Translations under genes and position numbers: made by a program
In this document: positions 35,955 to 44,338 of the stretch, one piece after another
Position numbering within the stretch: the first letter of the stretch is position 1
Layout: every line of letters starts with the position of its first letter
The notes under the pieces: generated by a model
Databases searched by the model: none
Told to the model about the DNA's origin: nothing
Seen by the model: only the letters and a program-made list of their open reading frames with translations
Assembly (NCBI GenBank): GCA_019421015.1
Contig: JAHZGC010000003.1
Location: forward strand, 3,384-67,383
Source: Coriobacteriaceae bacterium
GTDB taxonomy: Bacteria; Actinomycetota; Coriobacteriia; Coriobacteriales; UMGS124
DNA: 64,000 nt
Direction: 5' to 3'

Positions 35955-38900
35955 ATGCACCGCGTAAGTAGCTCGGCCGCTGCCGTTTTCCTCAGCCTCG
36001 CCCTCACGGCCCAAATGGTTCCCGTCGCCGCCCTTGCCGAGCCGGCGACCGTCGAAGACGGTTTGGCACCCGCCGCCCAAACGGCGGTCGAGGATGACCT
36101 TCCCCTCGACCCGGAGTCACCGTCTCCGGAGGAGGCCGGGGACGCGATACCGCCGGAAGAAGGTCCGGCAACCCCTGACGCCGACACCGAAACCGACGAA
36201 GGGGAGGGTGACGGAGGAGAGGGCGCCGATGGCGACGCCTCCGACAGCGAGGACTCCGAAGCCGGGGGCGGCAAGATCCCCGCACCCGAGCTGCCGCCTC
36301 AGAGTGAAAACAGCCCGGCGCAGCCCGGCCCCGACGGGGCTGCGGGCAAGCCCGACGAGGACTCGTCCGACGATTCTGCTGGGGACCCCGAGCCCGACGC
36401 CGAAGACCCCTCGCCCGATGCGGGCAACAACGACCAGGACTCGGCCGAAGCCGCGCCCCCGTCCCACGAGCAGCAGCCGAGCGTCGCCGAGACGCCACAG
36501 GCTCCCGAGCCTGCCACCAAGGCCCCCGAAGTCCCCGCGAAAACCCCCGAGGCCGAACCTGCGGTTCAGAGTCCCGAAGTGTTCGCCTTGGCGGCCTCGC
36601 CTTCCCGTCCCGCCGCCTTGACGGCAACGGTCCAGGAGGACGGCTCCAAGCTCGTCATCCGCGCCTCCGGCGGAGACTACGAGCGGGCCTGGAACGTCTC
36701 CTTTGAGATTGTCGGCAGCAAGGGGACGACCTGGCGCTCGGCGACGAAGCAGGCCGATGGCTCCTGGACCCTGTCCATGGCAACGTCGTCCCTGGGCACC
36801 GGTACCCTCAAGGTCAACGGCTGGGCCAACGTGGACTCCTCTCCCGCCAAACGCCTCGGAACCGCCGAGACCCGCGTCCCCTCGACGGGGGCGTCGTTCG
36901 ACCTTGCATGGAACTCTCAATCCAAGAAGCTCGTCCTCACGGCAAAAAACGTCGTCTGCCCCTCGGGTGTGACCTTCATCTCGGCCGGCGTCGGTCCCGC
37001 CAACAGCCCCCAGCGCTGGTATCGCCTCGAGCGTCAGGCCGATGACACCTGGTCTGTCTCCATCAACCCGGCAGACTTCAAATGGACAGTCGGCACCTAC
37101 AGAATAGACGGCTCCGTCTGCGACTCCGCCTGGAAGGGCATTTCGCTGCCCACCACGCAATGCAGCGTCTCCTTTGGCCGGGAAACCCTCACGACCTCGG
37201 TGGTAGAGAACGGCTCGCGCCTGCGCCTGAGCGCCCAAGGCGGACGCCTCGATCTGGCATGGGGCGTCTCGTTCGAGTTGAAGGGGTCCGCGAAGACCAC
37301 CTGGGTCCCTGCCACCAAACAGCCCGACGGAACTTGGGCCGCCAACATCGACGGTGCAAAGGTAGGGTCGGGTTCGGCCTCGGTCTCCGCATGGGCAAAC
37401 ATCGCCTCCAACCCTGCCGTTCGAACCGCACAGGCCACAACCGACATCCCCAAAGCCAGCGCCAAAGTATCGTTGCGATTCGACTCCTCCTCTTCCAAAC
37501 TGCTACTGACCGCCCGAGACGCCGTCTGCCCCTCGGGCGTCCGCTTCGTCTCCGTGGGTGTCAAGGGCCCCCAGGGCACCACGAAGTGGTACCGTTTGGA
37601 AAAGGGTGCGCAAGACTGGAACCTGGCCATCAACCCCGGGGATTTCGGGTGGGCCGAAGGCACCTACACCCTCATTCCTTCCATCTGCGACAGCCGTTGG
37701 AAGGGCATCGAGGTTCCCACGTCGTCGGCCACCGTCTCGTTCGGCAACGTAACGACCTCCTCCCATACCAGCGCGAAGGAGGGCACCGTCACGCTCACCA
37801 CAAGCGGTGCCATTCCCTCTAAGGCCTCAAACGTGGCCTTCGCCGTTGTCGGAGACGGCACCAGCGACCATCGGGGCACAACCTGGCATCAGGCCACCCG
37901 CCAGTCCGACGGAAGCTGGACGGCCACCGTCAAGGCATCGCGCATCGGCAGCGGTCGGTGCACCGCCACCGCCTACGCCACCGTGGGGGGCACCACGCGT
38001 AGCCTGACAAGCACCTCGTTCGCCATCGGCAAAGCCAGTGGCAACACCGAGATAGGCTCCGTCACCTCCTCTCAGGCCCTCCCCGTCCGAATCAGGTCCC
38101 TTTCCTGCACCACGGGCATCAAGCGCGTGACCGTCGGCGTCTTCAACGGCTCTGCAAGCCGCTGGTACACCTGCACCCAGGGCACCGACGGGTCGTGGTC
38201 CGCCTCGGTGCCGCTCGACGATTTTGGCTACGCTGGTGGCACCTATGTTTTTGAGGCCGCCATCATCGACTCGTTTGGCAACACGCTGACCCTCAAGCAG
38301 GCGTCCAAGACCGTTGGAAGCGCATCTGCCACGGTGAACGCCGAGATTCCCACCCCCAACGGCACGCTTACCATGAGCGCGTCGGGAGGCGCCGCGGCAT
38401 TCGCTTGGGGAGTCTCGTTCGCCGTCACCGACTCCAGCGGCTCCGTTCAGTGGATTGCCGGCACCAAGCAGAGCAACGGCTCTTGGACGTCCTCCCTGCC
38501 GGCCTCATACCTTACCTTCGGGGCGGGCACCGTTCGCGCCTATGCCAACGCCGGCACCTCGACCGTCTCGTTGGGCAGCGATTACTTCAACAGGGTCCAG
38601 CCGGCAAACCTTTCGATGTCCCAGTACATTCAAGGCTATGCCAGCCCCACAAAATACCTTCTCGCCGTCAACACCGATGCCTGCAGCGTGGGCGTCTATC
38701 AGGGTTCGAAGGGCCATTGGGAGGAGGTCGCCCAGTGGTCCTGCTCGCCGGGTGCCTACGGCACCCCCACCGTGCGGGGCGTCTTCAGCGTGGCCGACAA
38801 GGGGTACTCCTTCGACTCCTTTGGCTCGCGGTGCTTTTACTACACCCAGTTCTACGGGGATTATCTGTTCCACTCCACGCTCTACTACCCCGGCGGCGGA

Positions 38901-39017
38901 ACCATGGACGACCGTCTGGGCATGCACCTCTCCCACGGCTGTGTGCGCCTGAACATCAACAATGCTAAGTGGATCTACGACAACATTCCACGGGGGACTA
39001 CGGTCGTTAGCTACTAG
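35955..39017 (+). CDS. Secreted L,D-transpeptidase (YkuD) with GBS_Bsp-like repeats
   Basis: Exported protein of 1020 residues. A signal peptide (about 1-29, ending A-L-A-E) is followed by a long acidic Pro/Glu/Asp linker to about 205, then an array of GBS_Bsp-like repeats (about 215-880). The C-terminal YkuD domain has H-L-S-H-G-C-V-R-L-N with nucleophile Cys996. YkuD enzymes make 3-3 cross-links or attach proteins to peptidoglycan. The repeats again include the two subtypes seen in the NlpC/P60 neighbour. The ATG at 35955 with GGAGG 8 bases upstream is chosen; the frame stays open back to 35781 inside the preceding gene. Followed by a strong hairpin. Confidence 0.93.
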   Translation: MHRVSSSAAAVFLSLALTAQMVPVAALAEPATVEDGLAPAAQTAVEDDLPLDPESPSPEEAGDAIPPEEGPATPDADTETDEGEGDGGEGADGDASDSEDSEAGGGKIPAPELPPQSENSPAQPGPDGAAGKPDEDSSDDSAGDPEPDAEDPSPDAGNNDQDSAEAAPPSHEQQPSVAETPQAPEPATKAPEVPAKTPEAEPAVQSPEVFALAASPSRPAALTATVQEDGSKLVIRASGGDYERAWNVSFEIVGSKGTTWRSATKQADGSWTLSMATSSLGTGTLKVNGWANVDSSPAKRLGTAETRVPSTGASFDLAWNSQSKKLVLTAKNVVCPSGVTFISAGVGPANSPQRWYRLERQADDTWSVSINPADFKWTVGTYRIDGSVCDSAWKGISLPTTQCSVSFGRETLTTSVVENGSRLRLSAQGGRLDLAWGVSFELKGSAKTTWVPATKQPDGTWAANIDGAKVGSGSASVSAWANIASNPAVRTAQATTDIPKASAKVSLRFDSSSSKLLLTARDAVCPSGVRFVSVGVKGPQGTTKWYRLEKGAQDWNLAINPGDFGWAEGTYTLIPSICDSRWKGIEVPTSSATVSFGNVTTSSHTSAKEGTVTLTTSGAIPSKASNVAFAVVGDGTSDHRGTTWHQATRQSDGSWTATVKASRIGSGRCTATAYATVGGTTRSLTSTSFAIGKASGNTEIGSVTSSQALPVRIRSLSCTTGIKRVTVGVFNGSASRWYTCTQGTDGSWSASVPLDDFGYAGGTYVFEAAIIDSFGNTLTLKQASKTVGSASATVNAEIPTPNGTLTMSASGGAAAFAWGVSFAVTDSSGSVQWIAGTKQSNGSWTSSLPASYLTFGAGTVRAYANAGTSTVSLGSDYFNRVQPANLSMSQYIQGYASPTKYLLAVNTDACSVGVYQGSKGHWEEVAQWSCSPGAYGTPTVRGVFSVADKGYSFDSFGSRCFYYTQFYGDYLFHSTLYYPGGGTMDDRLGMHLSHGCVRLNINNAKWIYDNIPRGTTVVSY

Positions 39018-39042
39018 GGCACGGCAAAACGACTTGTTACAC

Positions 39043-39084
39043 AAATGGGGGGGGCTTGTGCGCAAGGCACAGCCCCCCCCATTT
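39043..39084. terminator. Bidirectional hairpin between convergent ldt and rfbA
   Basis: A perfect 14-bp stem with an eight-G run, AAATGGGGGGGGCT at 39043-39056 with its complement at 39071-39084, lies 25 bases after the transpeptidase stop. Flanking T-runs are short, but position and stability suggest termination for both convergent genes. Confidence 0.75.
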
Positions 39085-39190
39085 ATAACTTCCAGAGCAT
39101 TTTGAATAAAGCGGTGTACCACGTTGCGGCCGGGCTTATGTTCCCCAGTACGCCCTATGGCTACACGCCTCGCGCGCGGATCAAAGTACC

Positions 39191-40090
39191 CTAGTCCATT
39201 CTCCCTCCGGGAAACAGCCCCTCAGCGACCTTCCTGAGGTGCGCCCCGTAAGGACCCTTGCCGTAGGCCTCGGCGGCACGCCCCAGCTCGGCGGCGCCTA
39301 TCCAACCGTTCTCGAAGGCTATCTCCTCGGGAACCGACACGGGCAGGTCTTGGGAGCGCTCCACGGCGCGCACGAAGTCGGAGGCCTCGTAGAGGCTCTC
39401 CACGGTGCCGGTGTCCAGCCAGGCGAAGCCCCGGCCCAGCGTGACCACGTCGAGCGAGCCGTCTTCCAAATACATCCGGTTCAAATCCGTGATCTCGAGC
39501 TCGCCGCGCGCCGAGGGACGGACCCGCGAAGCCAGCTCGCAGACCCTCGAGTCGTAGAAGTACAGGCCGGTGACGGCGTAGGAGCTCTTGGGCGCCCTTG
39601 GCTTCTCCTCGATGGAGACCGCCCGCCCCGACGCGTCGAACTCCACCACCCCGAAGCGCTCGGGGTCGTCGACGTGGTAGCCGAACACTGTGGCCCCCGC
39701 GCGCGACTCCGCCCGCGCGACAGCGTCGCGTAGGACCTTGCGCAGGCCGTTGCCGTAGAAGATGTTGTCGCCCAGCACCAGCGCGCAGGGCTCGCCGGCT
39801 ATCCACTCCTCGCCGATGAGGAACGCCTGCGCGAGGCCGTCGGGGGACGGCTGCTCGGCGTAGGACAGCGAGATGCCAAACTGGCTCCCGTCGCCCAGCA
39901 GGCGCTCGAAGTTGGGCAGGTCCGCGGGCGTCGAGATGAGCAGGACGTCGCGGATGCCCGCCAGCATGAGGGTCGAGAGCGGGTAGTAGACCATCGGCTT
40001 GTCGTAGACCGGCAGCAGTTGCTTGGAGGTCACCAGGGTCAGGGGGTAGAGCCTGGTGCCGCTGCCGCCGGCGAGGATGATGCCTTTCAT
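39191..40090 (-). CDS. rfbA: Glucose-1-phosphate thymidylyltransferase
   Basis: First step of dTDP-L-rhamnose synthesis; 299-residue nucleotidyltransferase. It begins M-K-G-I-I-L-A-G-G-S-G-T-R-L, the classical pyrophosphorylase loop, with S-K-Q-L-L-P-V-Y-D-K-P-M near residue 25, L-G-D-N-I-F-Y-G near 108, and V-F-G-Y-H-V and E-K-P further on. The ATG at 40090 with AAGGAG 8 bases upstream is chosen over a longer frame to 40150. It lies 157 bases downstream of DUF4012 copy 2 on the same strand, and apart from the other three rhamnose genes. Confidence 0.95.
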   Translation of the reverse strand: MKGIILAGGSGTRLYPLTLVTSKQLLPVYDKPMVYYPLSTLMLAGIRDVLLISTPADLPNFERLLGDGSQFGISLSYAEQPSPDGLAQAFLIGEEWIAGEPCALVLGDNIFYGNGLRKVLRDAVARAESRAGATVFGYHVDDPERFGVVEFDASGRAVSIEEKPRAPKSSYAVTGLYFYDSRVCELASRVRPSARGELEITDLNRMYLEDGSLDVVTLGRGFAWLDTGTVESLYEASDFVRAVERSQDLPVSVPEEIAFENGWIGAAELGRAAEAYGKGPYGAHLRKVAEGLFPGGRMD

Positions 40091-40247
40091 TGGCCGCACT
40101 CCTTCTGGACGAAACAGGGTAAAGGACGTTCCAGCAACCTTCACCTTCAAAACATGCCTGAATGCTGCATTTTAGTCGAGGACACGCCAGCCCCTACCCC
40201 CACCCCACAATGGCAACAGCATCTCCAAGGGACTTACTACCAAACCC

Positions 40248-42083
40248 TTAGTCATGACACAGCGGCGTCACGTCGAACTCCAGCTCCTCCACGGCATCCG
40301 GTGAGCACGCCACGTCATAGCTCACCGTAAGCTCCTCCCCCGGCAACAGGCGCACATAGCCCACCATGACCTGGAGACCCATATGGGTCGCCCCCGAGAA
40401 CTCGATTGCCTCGTCGCTCATAGTACCCGGCCCGCACACCACGTTCTCAATCGAGCCTCCCGCCGGCGCATAGAGCCACACGCGCAATACCATGTCGCCC
40501 TTCTGGCGCCGATCGGGACCATTGCCAAATACGTATCCATTCTTGTAGTCGAGCAAATCGAGGGGTAGCGTGTTGGTCATCCTATACTCAACGTGCGTGC
40601 CCTGGGATCCGCCGCGCTTTTGAGACTCCTCGGGCTGAGAGACCGTCAGCACGGCATCGAGCCACCAGTCGATCTTGCCCCACGTCTCGTTGCCCAGATA
40701 AATGCCCGCCTTTGGCTTGGCCGGATCAAGCCCCACCTCACCAGCGGCCCCCAAACCCGAAAAAACCGCTTGCTCGTCAGGGTTGGCCATCCAAAATGTA
40801 AGGCGCCGTGTATCGGTTCCCTTTTTGAGCACCTGCACGAGCTGCCCCATATCGCCTTGGAGCAGGTTGCCGAGAATAAACGAAAACACCGCATCAGCCG
40901 TCTGCTCAAAGAAATAGTCCTGGGATGAGTTATCATCGATAAACTTCCAGTAGACATCATTCATCAAAACGCTAGCCGCGTTGGTGCCGTCGGCCACCGT
41001 GTCGTCATAGAGCGTCACGGAACCATAGATAGCCAAAAGGTTCTGAATAAGCACCGGATCAAGGGCGATGATGCCGTCGACCCCAAACCCCGACGAGTAT
41101 TGCAGGGCCTGATTCCACATGTCACAGACCCGCGGGAAATGAGGGTTGAAGTTCATCGTGCCCGAAAAAAAGGAACACCCCTCGCCAAAAAGCCAGTACT
41201 CCTCTTCCGACATCTCGATGGGACTCTCAGGCTGTCGAGGCATATAGCGGTACATGCTCGCAAAATCTCCGAGGTTGATCCACCCCCCGTCGGCCGTAAG
41301 GAAGCCAACCGACCCCGGAAAGCCCCCGCATGAGCGAATCTCGCAGTTCGCCTGGGCTACTACCATGTAGGTGCGAGGCCCCGAAGCACCGCAGATGTTC
41401 GGAAGCACCTCGAGGGCATGCCTGACCACGTCGACCTTGTCGCGGTAAGGCAGTACCTCGTCGCGCACCTTGTCCACCACCTCGGCAAGCTTCTCCACAT
41501 GGAGCTCGCCGATTTCATCGAATTTTGCCAGACCCTCGTCAAAAGCGGGCATCGCCGCAAGCGCAACGTCCAACACCGGCTGCAGCGCACCCAGATTCAC
41601 ATACACACCGTTCTCGACCACCTCGAGCAATGCATCGATAGGCGTGGCCGCCAAGACATCGCACAGCGGAATAAGACCGCGCCCCACCAGATCTGCCACG
41701 ATGTCGAGCAGGGTGCGAACCGCGCGCACATCTGACCCATAAACGGGGACGAGCCCCGCGGCATCCCAAAGCGGGCCCGAGAGCTCCCCTCTCAACTCGT
41801 CAACTGTGGTTTTGACCTGCATGGCATATGGCTGAGCGCCAACGAAATCCAGCACCTTGAGAGCATCAGCCAATAGGTCGAACTCCGCTTCCAATTCTTT
41901 CGCCAGGCCTTCGAGTTTTTGGGGAAGCTCGAACACGCTCACGGCTTGAGCTGGGGCAGGGTGAGCCGCTATGGCCGCAGCAAGCAGTGCCCCCGCACCC
42001 ACAAAAAGACGACGGGAAACCCCCCATATACGAACAGGCTCTTTCGAAACGACGGCGTTCAGATTCGTCGAATAGCGATCCAT
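40248..42083 (-). CDS. DUF4012-domain exported protein, copy 2
   Basis: Homologue of the 19385 gene, 611 residues. The N-terminus has S-R-R-L-F-V-G followed by a hydrophobic Ala-rich stretch ending A-Q-A near residue 50, a twin-arginine-like cleavable signal. The core carries Y-M-V-V-A-Q-A-N-C-E and S-C-G-G-F-P-G near residue 250. Both copies share the same overall plan and similar helical segments (S-D-V/I-R-A-V/A-R-T-L-L-D). The start at 42083 is chosen because a TATACT box lies at 42163-42168, downstream of the longer frame's start at 42203; 42092 is also possible. Role unknown, presumably extracytoplasmic in surface-polymer biology. Confidence 0.78.
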   Translation of the reverse strand: MDRYSTNLNAVVSKEPVRIWGVSRRLFVGAGALLAAAIAAHPAPAQAVSVFELPQKLEGLAKELEAEFDLLADALKVLDFVGAQPYAMQVKTTVDELRGELSGPLWDAAGLVPVYGSDVRAVRTLLDIVADLVGRGLIPLCDVLAATPIDALLEVVENGVYVNLGALQPVLDVALAAMPAFDEGLAKFDEIGELHVEKLAEVVDKVRDEVLPYRDKVDVVRHALEVLPNICGASGPRTYMVVAQANCEIRSCGGFPGSVGFLTADGGWINLGDFASMYRYMPRQPESPIEMSEEEYWLFGEGCSFFSGTMNFNPHFPRVCDMWNQALQYSSGFGVDGIIALDPVLIQNLLAIYGSVTLYDDTVADGTNAASVLMNDVYWKFIDDNSSQDYFFEQTADAVFSFILGNLLQGDMGQLVQVLKKGTDTRRLTFWMANPDEQAVFSGLGAAGEVGLDPAKPKAGIYLGNETWGKIDWWLDAVLTVSQPEESQKRGGSQGTHVEYRMTNTLPLDLLDYKNGYVFGNGPDRRQKGDMVLRVWLYAPAGGSIENVVCGPGTMSDEAIEFSGATHMGLQVMVGYVRLLPGEELTVSYDVACSPDAVEELEFDVTPLCHD

Positions 42084-42162
42084 GCGCGACATCCTATCGC
42101 TCGGGCAACGACGGGCGAGGAAGCCCTCCTCCGTCGACCGCTGACACAACACAAATATATTT

Positions 42163-42168
42163 AGTATA
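42163..42168 (-). promoter_or_regulatory. Candidate -10 box for DUF4012 copy 2
   Basis: On the minus strand TATACT lies about 80 bases upstream of the preferred start. No convincing -35 box is seen. The rest of the 295-base gap between the DUF4012 and VanW genes shows no other clear signal. Confidence 0.4.
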
Positions 42169-42378
42169 CCTGTCGAATAGACTTCGGCGCTCCCATCTGC
42201 CAATAAACCCCGAAGACCGCTTCAATCCTTACCTTCCCATGACAACCCTCTCACAAGCCAATCTTAAGAATCCCTCAGACAACCGCAAGATGCCCGCAAA
42301 CGGCGCGCCAACGGCCCCGCGTACGCTTGTAATCGCAAACTTCAAGCCCGACCCGCCAGCACGACCAAGGGACATCTC

Positions 42379-43239
42379 GTGAGCAGAAGACGCCTGACCC
42401 AGATCTTTCCATTCTTGCTTCCCCTGCGCCAATGGCAGCGCAAGCGCCTGTTCTACGCCGCCATGCGCCTCGACCGGAGCCGCTACGCACACCGCACTCG
42501 CGCCCAGCCCCTCCCTTACTTGGTGCACGAACGCAGCGAGGCCATGATCAACCGCGCCAGCGGCCATCCCATCGTCTACCAGTACAACAAGGCCCATAAC
42601 CTGCGCCTGGCCGCCGCCACGCTCGACGGACTGCTCATCGCCCCGGGCGAGACGTTCTCGTTCTGGCAGCGCGTGCGCCACGGCGACGAGCGCGAGCCCT
42701 ACCAAGACGGCCTTGTGCTGCAGGACGGCATGATAACCGGTGCCTACGGCGGTGGCCTCTGCCAGCTCAGCGACCTGCTCCTACAGCTCTTCCTGCGCTC
42801 GGACCTTTACGTCATCGAGCGCCACCCGCACACGACCGCCTCGTTCGCCCCCACAGACGCCGGGGAGGCACTTGGCGTGGACGCCACGGTCAGCGAGGGT
42901 TGGCTCGACCTCAAGGCCTGCAACCCGACCGATGTCACCTACCAGCTCGGCTTCTCTTTCGAGGGGGAGCACATCGTCGGCACCCTGCGCTCCTCCGCAA
43001 GACCATCCCGGCGCTACGAGCTGTTCAACGAACGCGTGGCCTACTGGCGGGATACCAACGGGCAGCTGCACCTGAGCGCCACGGTAGCCCGACGGTGCCT
43101 CGACCCGGCGACGGGCGGCCCTTTGGCCGTCGAGCGGCTTTTCGAGACCGAGAGCCTCGTGGGCTATGAGCTTCCCCCGGACACGGCAGTCCTAGCCGGA
43201 CGCCCCGAACCTCTTCCCCCCATCGTCCCCAACCCCTAA
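42379..43239 (+). CDS. vanW: VanW-family protein
   Basis: Protein of 286 residues with a VanW domain over most of its length: N-K-A-H-N-L-R-L-A near residue 70, L-I-A-P-G-E-T-F-S-F-W near 90 and G-G-G-L-C-Q-L-S near 122. VanW is an accessory gene of vanB- and vanG-type glycopeptide-resistance clusters; its biochemical role is not established. There is no signal peptide. GTG start with AAGGGA 6 bases upstream. It ends 10 bases before a VanG-like ligase gene, reproducing the vanW-vanG order of vanG operons. VanW-domain proteins also occur outside resistance clusters, so resistance is not implied. Confidence 0.85.
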   Translation: MSRRRLTQIFPFLLPLRQWQRKRLFYAAMRLDRSRYAHRTRAQPLPYLVHERSEAMINRASGHPIVYQYNKAHNLRLAAATLDGLLIAPGETFSFWQRVRHGDEREPYQDGLVLQDGMITGAYGGGLCQLSDLLLQLFLRSDLYVIERHPHTTASFAPTDAGEALGVDATVSEGWLDLKACNPTDVTYQLGFSFEGEHIVGTLRSSARPSRRYELFNERVAYWRDTNGQLHLSATVARRCLDPATGGPLAVERLFETESLVGYELPPDTAVLAGRPEPLPPIVPNP

Positions 43240-43249
43240 GGAGTGCACC

Positions 43250-44338
43250 ATGTCCTCGAACCAGAGCACCAAACCCACGGTCGCCGTCGTCTTCGGCGGC
43301 CACTCCAACGAGTACGACGTCTCCCTGCACTCGGCCGCAGCGGTGCTTGGCGCCTTCGACGGCGACCGTCACACGGCCCTGCCCGTGGGTATCACGCGGA
43401 CGGGCGACTGGTACCGATACCGCGGCCCCGTCGAGGCCATAGCAGACGGCAGCTGGGAGCGGCGGACGGCCGACCTCACGCCCGTGGCCGTCTCCCCCAA
43501 CCGCTCCGTCCACGGCCTTCTCGAGCTGGGAGCAGCCGGCATCTCGGTCGTCCCCCTTGCCTGCGCCTTTCCGGTCCTGCACGGCCGCTTCGGCGAGGAC
43601 GGGACCGTCCAGGGGATGTTCGAGCTCGCCGGCATCCCCCTCGTGGGCTGCACGACGCTGGCCTCGGCGCTCGCCATGGACAAGGAACGCGCCCACCGCG
43701 TCGCCGCGGCCGCAGGCATCGCGGTGCCCCGCTCGGTCGCCGTCGAGTCTTGGGAGCGCGCCTACGCAGCGCAAGGGCTCAAGGCCGCGGGTATCGGCTT
43801 TCCCCTCTTTGTAAAGCCCGCACGTTCCGGCTCCTCCCATGGGATCTCTCTGGTCCAAAGCCCCTCCGAGCTCGAAGGGGCCCTCGACCGGGCCTTCGCG
43901 GTCGACCGCTCCGTGGTCGTCGAAGAGCGCGTGGAGGGCTTCGAAGTCGGCTGCGCGGTCGTGGGGAGCGGCAAGAAGCTCCTTACCGGCCTCGTTGACG
44001 AGATTGAGCTCACCGGGGGCTTTTTGGACTATGCCGAGAAATACGAGCGGGCCACCGCCGTCATCCACATGCCGGCGCGAGTGGACGGCCAAACCTCCAC
44101 GCGCATCACCCAGACCGCCCTCAAGGTCTATCGGGCGCTCGGCTGCTCGGGCTTTGCCCGGGTCGACCTCTTCCTCACGCCCGACGACACGATCGTCTTC
44201 AACGAGGTCAACACCATCCCCGGCCTCACGGCTATGAGCCGTTTCCCCGCCATGATGCGCGGGGCCGGCTACGAGCTGCCTGAGCTCGTGAGCCTGCTGG
44301 TCGCCAACGCGTTGGAGGAGGCCACCCATGACCTCTAG
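43250..44338 (+). CDS. D-alanine-D-X ligase, VanG-like
   Basis: ATP-grasp ligase of 362 residues joining D-Ala to a second D-residue for the peptidoglycan precursor. It starts with V-F-G-G-H-S-N-E-Y-D-V-S-L and has L-H-G-R-F-G-E-D-G-T near residue 108, K-P-A-R-S-G-S-S near 187 and F-N-E-V-N-T-I-P-G near 320. From memory of VanG (D-Ala-D-Ser ligase), V-G-I-T-R-x-G-x-W-Y, N-R-S-V-x-G, V-D-E-I-E-L and E-K-Y all match. The omega loop reads F-L-D-Y-A-E-K-Y, where typical D-Ala-D-Ala ligases have F-Y-D-Y-x-A-K-Y. It could be a D-Ala-D-Ser enzyme or the housekeeping Ddl. AAGGAG precedes the ATG. Confidence 0.88.
   Translation: MSSNQSTKPTVAVVFGGHSNEYDVSLHSAAAVLGAFDGDRHTALPVGITRTGDWYRYRGPVEAIADGSWERRTADLTPVAVSPNRSVHGLLELGAAGISVVPLACAFPVLHGRFGEDGTVQGMFELAGIPLVGCTTLASALAMDKERAHRVAAAAGIAVPRSVAVESWERAYAAQGLKAAGIGFPLFVKPARSGSSHGISLVQSPSELEGALDRAFAVDRSVVVEERVEGFEVGCAVVGSGKKLLTGLVDEIELTGGFLDYAEKYERATAVIHMPARVDGQTSTRITQTALKVYRALGCSGFARVDLFLTPDDTIVFNEVNTIPGLTAMSRFPAMMRGAGYELPELVSLLVANALEEATHDL

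Noticed and set aside
40091..40150. Longer N-terminus for rfbA
   Set aside because: The family starts at M-K-G-I-I-L-A-G-G, and a good ribosome-binding site precedes the ATG at 40090.
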